DNA of 64,000 bases from Mytilus californianus (taxonomy: Eukaryota > Mollusca > Bivalvia > Mytilida > Mytilidae), in NCBI RefSeq assembly GCF_021869535.1, contig NW_026262668.1:72871558-72935557 (forward strand). Reading direction: 5' to 3'. A model generated the notes under the pieces. That model ran no database searches. It saw only the letters and a list, made by a program, of their open reading frames with translations, and had not been told where the DNA came from. The first letter of the stretch is position 1, and each line of letters opens with the position of its first letter. The translations under genes and the position numbers were made by a program. Of this stretch, positions 63,201 through 64,000 are shown one piece after another.

Positions 63201-63544
63201 CCATCTGTGTCCTTATTTAATATGCACATAGACCAAGGTGATCGACACAGGCTCTTTAGAGCCTCTAGTTAGATTGTACAAAGTAATGTAGAAAACATAC
63301 AATAAAAATCAGAATAGCACTTCTGTCCAGAAGGGGTTTTAAGGACAAGAAAAATATAAAATTTTACATATTGGTATGTTTGTATTTTAGTTCATCTACT
63401 CAAAGTAGCTGTTTGAATGATGCCCCTGCAAGTACTGCCACAAACCTGCACAACATTGGGGAAAAACCAGGGATGCTTTACTCCGCTAACAAGCAATGCC
63501 AGCTAGCTTTGAGTTTTAAGGAGAGTGCATATTGTTACAGTCAG
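27182..63544 (+). CDS. ADAMTS: ADAMTS-family secreted zinc metalloprotease, N-terminal part (gene model, 11 exons)
   Basis: Gene-level entry. Exons: 27182-27232, 32833-32896, 46254-46394, 47072-47211, 48508-48649, 50153-50349, 50963-51046, 52936-53060, 57673-57816, 59439-59561 and 63391-63544. All junctions are GT-AG and in phase, giving about 455 residues. In order: signal peptide (about 1-15), propeptide, furin site RRKR at about 208-211, catalytic domain from about 216 with HExxHxxGxxHD (H358, E359, H362, H368, D369) and a Met-turn YIM (M381), then the first half of a disintegrin-like domain. The family cleaves extracellular-matrix proteins such as proteoglycans and procollagens. The thrombospondin repeats and spacer that would fix the subfamily lie to the right. 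All three zinc-ligand His residues and the catalytic Glu are present, so it should be active. Which vertebrate paralogue it matches is undecided. Confidence 0.9.
28347..28432 (+). repeat. tRNA-derived SINE copy (decayed)
   Basis: TGGTCTCGGAGTAGTTCGTT and GCCGCGCCAAACCAGTC parallel the 20214 SINE (TGGTCTCGTGGTAGCG ... GTCAAACCAAAGAC). The B box has eroded to GGATTTTATCC. Confidence 0.6.
28527..28605 (-). repeat. Family R tail, minus strand
   Basis: GATGTGGTATGATTGCCAAT then GAGGCAACTCTCC is the complement of the family R 3' end. A GCCACTAGACGTTACACAAC segment (28657-28680) follows, and a (G)25 run lies at 29087-29111. Confidence 0.55.
29272..30221. mobile_element. Fold-back element with about 26 bp TIRs
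   Basis: Left GGGCATGCGATACAGTTTTG and right CAAAACTGTATCGTATGCCC are inverted copies with one change, continuing into ATCCCA. A second partial left end, GGGCACACGATACAGTT, occurs at about 29604. The 950 bp interior is AT-rich without a gene. No clear target duplication. Confidence 0.65.
30500..30642 (+). repeat. Family R tail
   Basis: TAGCTCATTGTTGAAGAACG through GTCTCTTTGGTAATCATACC, matching the last 140 bases of 5830-6345. Confidence 0.55.
32448..32619. mobile_element. Ultra-short inverted-repeat element (copy 3) interrupted by a nested element
   Basis: CAGAGACATATAATAC at the left and TTATAAGTCTCTG at the right. Flanks ACCCCGT and ATCCCGT (32441-32447, 32620-32626) differ at one base. 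Removing the nested 132 bp element at 32464-32595 and one copy of its duplication restores a unit of about 35 bp like copies 1 and 2. Confidence 0.65.
32464..32595. mobile_element. CAGTGGCGGATCC element with 5 bp duplication (copy A)
   Basis: TIRs CAGTGGCGGATCCAG and CTGGACCCGCCTATG. Perfect flanking repeat AATAC (32459-32463, 32596-32600). Internal CTCCAGTCATGCTTCAGTGA and TATATAATCAACCAAA are shared with copy B. Confidence 0.7.
32833..32896 (+). CDS. ADAMTS: ADAMTS exon: start of propeptide
   Basis: 64 bases (21 codons + 1) between TTTTTCAG and GTAAGT. The peptide FHVKLNSGDLLHYFGTPHIH has no diagnostic motif. It is accepted because both splice sites are strong and the phases (0 in, 1 out) join the signal exon to the next propeptide exon. 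A 13.4 kb intron packed with mobile elements follows. Confidence 0.68.
32946..32984. mobile_element. 39 bp palindromic insertion with 9 bp target duplication
   Basis: AAGAATTTGTATAGTGAAA and TTTCACTATACAAGTCTTT form a near-perfect palindrome, flanked by perfect GGTGTTGGC (32937-32945, 32985-32993). Its ends match those of the element 34297-36049. It sits 50 bases after the 32833-32896 exon. Confidence 0.65.
33093..33139. mobile_element. Ultra-short inverted-repeat element, 47 bp (copy 4)
   Basis: CAGAGACATAT and ATATGTCTCTG around an AT-rich middle. Perfect 7 bp flanking repeat ACTTGAC (33086-33092, 33140-33146). Confidence 0.72.
33290..33450 (+). repeat. Left arm of a widely spaced inverted repeat
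   Basis: Similar, in inverted orientation, to 36065-36290: shared CACTGG, CCCGCAAAA, AATTGCC, GACAGGGA and CGATTTCATACGGAAAT. The two arms bracket the hAT-like MITE and the Mutator-like element, so they may be ends of an older larger element or two independent copies. Confidence 0.5.
34048..34165. mobile_element. hAT-like MITE, 118 bp, 8 bp duplication
   Basis: CAGGGGCGTTTCTAGG and ACCTGGACCCGCCCCTG ends, with perfect TATTCATA on both sides (34040-34047, 34166-34173). It contains G runs. Its ends resemble the CAGTGGCGG family, but its duplication is 8 bp. Confidence 0.7.
34297..36049. mobile_element. Mutator-like non-autonomous element, 1.75 kb
   Basis: Left AAGGATTTGTATA (repeated at 34326) and right TATACAAATCCTT, extending as an imperfect TIR through GTTACGCACG. 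Flanks GGTAACAAC and GGTAACAAT (34288-34296, 36050-36058) match at 8 of 9. A 9 bp duplication points to the Mutator superfamily. A minus-strand family R tail is inserted at 34600-34668. No transposase frame remains. Confidence 0.65.
36065..36290 (-). repeat. Right arm of the spaced inverted repeat
   Basis: Complement of the 33290-33450 arm. It carries a 75-codon minus-strand open frame (36306-36079) with no motif I recognise, not preserved in the other arm. Confidence 0.5.
36734..36870. mobile_element. CAGTGGCGGATCC element (copy B)
   Basis: CAGTGGCAGATCTAG and AAATCCGCCTCTG ends. Flanks ACTGC and ACTAC (4 of 5). It shares its interior with copy A (32464). Confidence 0.6.
36915..37345 (+). 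repeat. GC-rich repeat segments
   Basis: CAGTGGCCTCTTTAGCCC, then GGGCGCCGCACCCTGGGTGC (36953 on), and later CCTGCCCTTCACTGGCACCC (37287 on). Compositionally unlike the AT-rich surroundings and probably one interspersed element; its borders are not clear. Confidence 0.35.
37785..37905 (+). repeat. Retroelement 3' tail, related variant
   Basis: TTGCTGTTTGGTGTGAACCA through TTGAAGACC to GGATGGAGAGTTGTCTTTGG. It resembles the family R end (GTTGTCT..TTGG) but has a different upstream segment. Confidence 0.45.
39140..39290 (+). repeat. Family R tail
   Basis: CTTTGCTCGTTGTTGAAGGC, GGTGACCTATAGTTG and GTTGTCTCATTGGCAATCAT, close to 6225-6340. Confidence 0.65.
40353..40438. mobile_element. CAGTGGCGGATCC-type element, shortened (copy D)
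   Basis: It has a (G)16 run (40366-40381), the CTATATAATCAACCAAGG segment shared with copies A and B, and a right end GGATCCGCCTGGG. Perfect GTGTA flanks (40348-40352, 40439-40443). The left TIR is reduced to CAG. Confidence 0.5.
41382..41405. repeat. 24 bp perfect palindrome, next to a direct duplication
   Basis: ACCGTATCACCA followed by its exact complement. Directly after it, a segment of about 43 bases (AACATTCCCGTTACTTATTT onward) occurs twice, at about 41410 and 41471. Confidence 0.8.
42238..44367. mobile_element. TIR element, about 2.1 kb, with nested insertion
   Basis: Left GGCTTGTATAGTCTGCGG and right complement of GGGCTTGTATAGTTCGCAC, with GGGTGCGGACTAT near both ends (42287, 44329). 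The interior contains the CAGTGGCGGATCC element 42709-43938. No coding capacity is visible. Confidence 0.55.
42709..43938. mobile_element. CAGTGGCGGATCC element, 1.23 kb (copy E)
   Basis: CAGTGGCGGATCCA and TGGATCCGCCCCTG ends with perfect CAAAC flanks (42704-42708, 43939-43943). Longest member of the 5 bp-duplication family here, nested in 42238-44367. No transposase frame. Confidence 0.65.
44585..45115 (-). repeat. Two tandem copies of a second tRNA-derived SINE
   Basis: On the minus strand, TTTAGCTCAGTCGGTTAAAA (44744-44725) and TTTAGCTCAGACAGATAAAT (about 45033-45014) are good A boxes. The second also has GGGTTTGAGTCTC as a B box. Both copies continue with similar CCTAGCT..AC..GCTTA flanks, so they are two copies of one SINE in the same orientation. 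The tRNA source differs from the 20214 SINE. Confidence 0.6.
46254..46394 (+). CDS. ADAMTS: ADAMTS exon: propeptide
   Basis: 141 bases (2 + 46 codons + 1), acceptor TTTTCAG, donor GTATGT. It contains MFNVFGVDYHLYLIP, the F-x-(A/V)-F-G-x-x-(F/Y)-x-L-x-L pattern found near the start of reprolysin and ADAMTS propeptides, ending in L-I-S-P. Confidence 0.85.
47072..47211 (+). CDS. ADAMTS: ADAMTS exon: propeptide with C-x-Y-x-G and C-x-G-L
   Basis: 140 bases (2 + 46 codons), acceptor ATTACAG, donor GTAAGT. It encodes ELCHYHGYIKDENQSSAAIS followed by TCGGL, the family pattern C-x-Y-x-G ... S-x-A-A-x-S-x-C-x-G-L. It is required to carry phase 1 from the previous exon to phase 0 in the next, and does so. 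Confidence 0.87.
48508..48649 (+). CDS. ADAMTS: ADAMTS exon: end of conserved propeptide fold
   Basis: 142 bases (47 codons + 1), acceptor ATTTCAG, donor GTAATC. HGIISLADHDLVIQPV continues C-G-G-L as the usual G-x-I-x-L ... Y/L-x-I-x-P strand pair. H-V-I-Y-R-R follows, as in the tail of many reprolysin propeptides. An NIT sequon is present. Confidence 0.87.
49561..49670 (+). mobile_element. Solo hammerhead-ribozyme-like insertion with 13 bp target duplication (copy 2)
   Basis: 110 bp flanked by perfect TAATTATTTAATT (49548-49560 and 49671-49683). Core: CTGATGA (49580-49586), one base, a 6 bp stem GGTGGC/GCCACC with loop CTA, GAAA (49603-49606), C-AT-G, TC. It shares GAAACATGTCGACC and AATAAA with copy 1. 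Stem I is only 2 bp here. It lies in the intron before the furin-site exon, in the gene's sense orientation. Confidence 0.58.
50153..50349 (+). CDS. ADAMTS: ADAMTS exon: furin site and start of catalytic domain
   Basis: 197 bases (2 + 65 codons), acceptor TTTACAG, donor GTAAGT. RRKR followed by S marks proprotein-convertase cleavage, releasing the mature enzyme. YIEIKAVVAPDAAKF is the first catalytic beta strand (family pattern Y/F-V-E-x-x-V-V-x-D), followed by V-T-T-V-L-N-I. An additional basic HKR-x-x-R stretch lies before the main site and may be a second, weaker cleavage point. Confidence 0.9.
50701..50792 (-). repeat. Family R tail, minus strand
   Basis: GATGATGTGGTATTTTTGCC then ATGATGCAACTATCC, the complement of the family R end, in the intron between two catalytic-domain exons. 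Confidence 0.5.
50963..51046 (+). CDS. ADAMTS: ADAMTS exon: catalytic domain, second segment
   Basis: 84 bases, 28 codons in phase 0. AAQRFQDTSLGYKLFLTLVE is the usual (A/V)-A-x-x-(F/Y)-x-D-x-S-L-G-x-x-(I/L) helix-strand segment, then I-L-I-L-E-E-D. Acceptor ATTATAG, donor GTAAGA. Confidence 0.88.
51301..52220. mobile_element. TIR element, about 0.92 kb
   Basis: Left TTAGGCCATAGTTAT and right ATAACTATGGCCTTA. Minus-strand codons 51975-51730 are open but carry no known motif and lie inside the element. No clear target duplication. Confidence 0.55.
52430..52800 (-). repeat. Tandem-unit element, about 160 bp unit (family 2, copy B)
   Basis: About 2.3 units in opposite orientation to 12140-12770, with GATTTTCCAGTTTTCGG and TTGACATAAGCTCCCTTTT. 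It ends near the hairpin TGCGC-TCATG-GCGCA (about 52776-52790). It lies in the intron before the F-C-x-W-Q exon. Confidence 0.6.
52936..53060 (+). CDS. ADAMTS: ADAMTS exon: catalytic domain, F-C-x-W-Q segment
   Basis: 125 bases (41 codons + 2), acceptor TTTCAG, donor GTAATT. LLKNFCQWQKQYHPIDDSNP followed by RHADHVLLIT matches the family segment L-x-x-F-C-x-W-Q ... H-x-D-x-x-(V/A)-L-L-I-T. The 4.6 kb intron after it is almost entirely the tandem-unit element at 53634-57460. Confidence 0.9.
53634..57460 (+). repeat. Tandem-unit element with about 133 bp units in a two-variant higher-order array (family 4)
   Basis: The head is a 62 bp segment with palindrome TCCCAAACGAAGTTTGGGA, present three times (53634-53790). 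A (CTT)n run and a conserved lead of about 260 bp follow, then about 14 units (54150-55890) and a tail with hairpin TAACAGCATCCTGTTA. A second body (56040-57460) repeats the (CTT)n run, lead, about 7 units and the same tail. Units alternate between type A (GCCATTTAAGAAAG, TGCTAAGATGGTTTGA) and type B (GCCATTTGAGAAAG, GATAAAGCACATCAAA). It fills the intron before the HELGH exon. Confidence 0.8.
57673..57816 (+). CDS. ADAMTS: ADAMTS exon: HELGH zinc-binding half-site
   Basis: 144 bases (1 + 47 codons + 2). G-L-S-Y-K-G-A-I-C corresponds to the family G-x-A-x-x-G-x-x-C. L-G-L-T-I-A-H-E-L-G-H gives the first two zinc His residues and the catalytic Glu. The intron splits the active-site motif directly after HELGH, and the shared codon becomes Ser. 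Confidence 0.93.
57950..59242. mobile_element. pogo/Tigger-like non-autonomous element
   Basis: Left AAGTCGATTCCGGTTATTTG and right the complement of AGTCGACTCCACTTAATTG, both followed by a GCATA-type motif, matching the pogo-like TIR style I recall. About 1.3 kb, no transposase frame. It fills most of the intron that splits the zinc motif. Confidence 0.5.
59439..59561 (+). CDS. ADAMTS: ADAMTS exon: third zinc His and Met-turn
   Basis: 123 bases (1 + 40 codons + 2), acceptor TTCACAG, donor GTATGT. LGMSHDG completes HExxHxxGxxHD. VYIMSTNG carries the Met-turn, and LKWSKCSAKSLEDLM is the closing catalytic-domain helix (family W-S-x-C-S-x-x-x-L-x-x-(F/L)). Confidence 0.93.
59562..61992 (+). other. 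Intron sequence without assigned features
   Basis: AT-rich intron between the Met-turn exon and the disintegrin exon. A motif GAACACACCCGCGACATCGCG at about 60279 stands out for its GC content and may start a repeat whose other end I cannot find. No coding signal. Confidence 0.5.
61993..63270 (+). repeat. Tandem-unit element, about 500 bp unit (family 1, copy B)
   Basis: It starts with TAGCTCACCTGGCCC, then a GGCCAAGTGAGCT inverted match, and holds about 2.5 units (period about 503, from TCTTCTCCTCTGAAACTACT near 62070 and 62567). It ends in a hairpin AGGCTCT-TT-AGAGCCT (63249-63264) followed by CTAG and T. Hairpin plus CTRR before T is the Helitron 3' end pattern. It lies in the last intron visible, about 120 bp before the disintegrin-domain exon. 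Confidence 0.7.
63391..63544 (+). CDS. ADAMTS: ADAMTS exon: start of disintegrin-like domain
   Basis: 154 bases (1 + 51 codons), acceptor GTATTTTAG, donor GTAAAA. S-C-L-N-D-A-P, then K-P-G-M-L-Y-S-A-N-K-Q-C and a Cys pair, matches the family pattern C-L-x-D-x-P ... L-P-G-x-x-Y-x-x-x-x-Q-C. The gene continues beyond the window; nothing else coding is seen in 63545-64000. Confidence 0.85.
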
Positions 63545-64000
63545 GTAAAATTGTAAAACATTTCAGCGATGCAGTGATGCAACTCTCCTTCCTTTAAAAC
63601 AGATGAATTTTATGAAAAGTTTGTTTTATTAAATAAAAAATGAGAGAGATTTGCATGGGTTATTCATAACAAATATTTGTAAGAGTATAGAGGATAGCAA
63701 GGACTGTTTTCTCCTTATATACCACCCAATGTAAATTAAAGAGGAAATCTTGAGTATTTGCTTTCTTAAAAGTTATTCATAACTTTCATGAAACAAATAT
63801 TGTCCATTTTGAGTGCATTCTAAGCTGTATGCAACTTTTTCTCTAATAGTCTCAGATGAGGAGCAAATATAGGTATTGGTGCTTGTAATAAAAGTTGAAG
63901 TTGAAATGTATGTCATGTTTAAAAGAAACTTTAGGCAAAATTAAAAAAAGGTGTATTTAGTGTCTCAGACTTTTCTTTATCTTTGTTAATTTAGCCTGCC

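Noticed and set aside
1-64000. CRISPR arrays, bacterial operons, riboswitches or ribosome binding sites
   Set aside because: Spliced animal genes dominate. The tandem repeats have no spacer-like unique sequence and belong to eukaryotic element families.

Overview
The window looks like nuclear DNA of a marine bivalve mollusc, most likely a mussel (Mytilus or a relative). It is AT-rich, its genes are split into short exons (64 to 312 bases) by GT-AG introns, and it is crowded with short interspersed repeats. Several repeat tails match bivalve repeats I know from memory. The species call is inference and no search was run.

Two protein-coding genes are supported, placed head to head. On the minus strand, 629-16702 holds the first nine recognisable exons of a secreted or membrane immunoglobulin-superfamily protein: a signal peptide, five complete I-set-like Ig domains and half of a sixth. 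The gene runs off the left edge. On the plus strand, 27182-63544 holds eleven exons of an ADAMTS-type zinc metalloprotease: signal peptide, propeptide, furin site, a catalytic domain with an intact zinc motif, and the start of the disintegrin-like region. It runs off the right edge. All exon junctions join in phase, so both models are internally consistent although no cDNA was available. About 10.5 kb of repeat-bearing sequence lies between the first coding exons. It may contain 5' UTR exons and shared control elements that I cannot resolve.

The rest is introns and intergenic DNA filled with mobile elements. These include a 5'-truncated reverse transcriptase element (7670-9030) and a second truncated copy (1-392). 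The first sits inside a TIR element with subterminal repeats (7365-10128). There are hAT-like, Tc1/mariner-like, Mutator-like and pogo-like non-autonomous elements, several tRNA-derived SINEs, eight solo copies of one retroelement 3' tail, and four families built of tandem units with hairpin ends. One of these families forms a two-variant higher-order array over 53.6-57.5 kb.

The most unusual observations are: (1) two independent 110-130 bp insertions, each with a hammerhead-ribozyme-like core and 12-13 bp target duplications; (2) a family of extremely short inverted-repeat elements (26, 33, 47 and 172 bp) with 7 bp duplications; (3) a 39 bp palindrome with a perfect 9 bp duplication whose ends match a 1.75 kb Mutator-like element 1.3 kb away; (4) a family with 5 bp duplications; and (5) decayed tandem copies of half an Ig exon next to the working exon. 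The two genes show no evident functional link beyond both being extracellular or cell-surface proteins.
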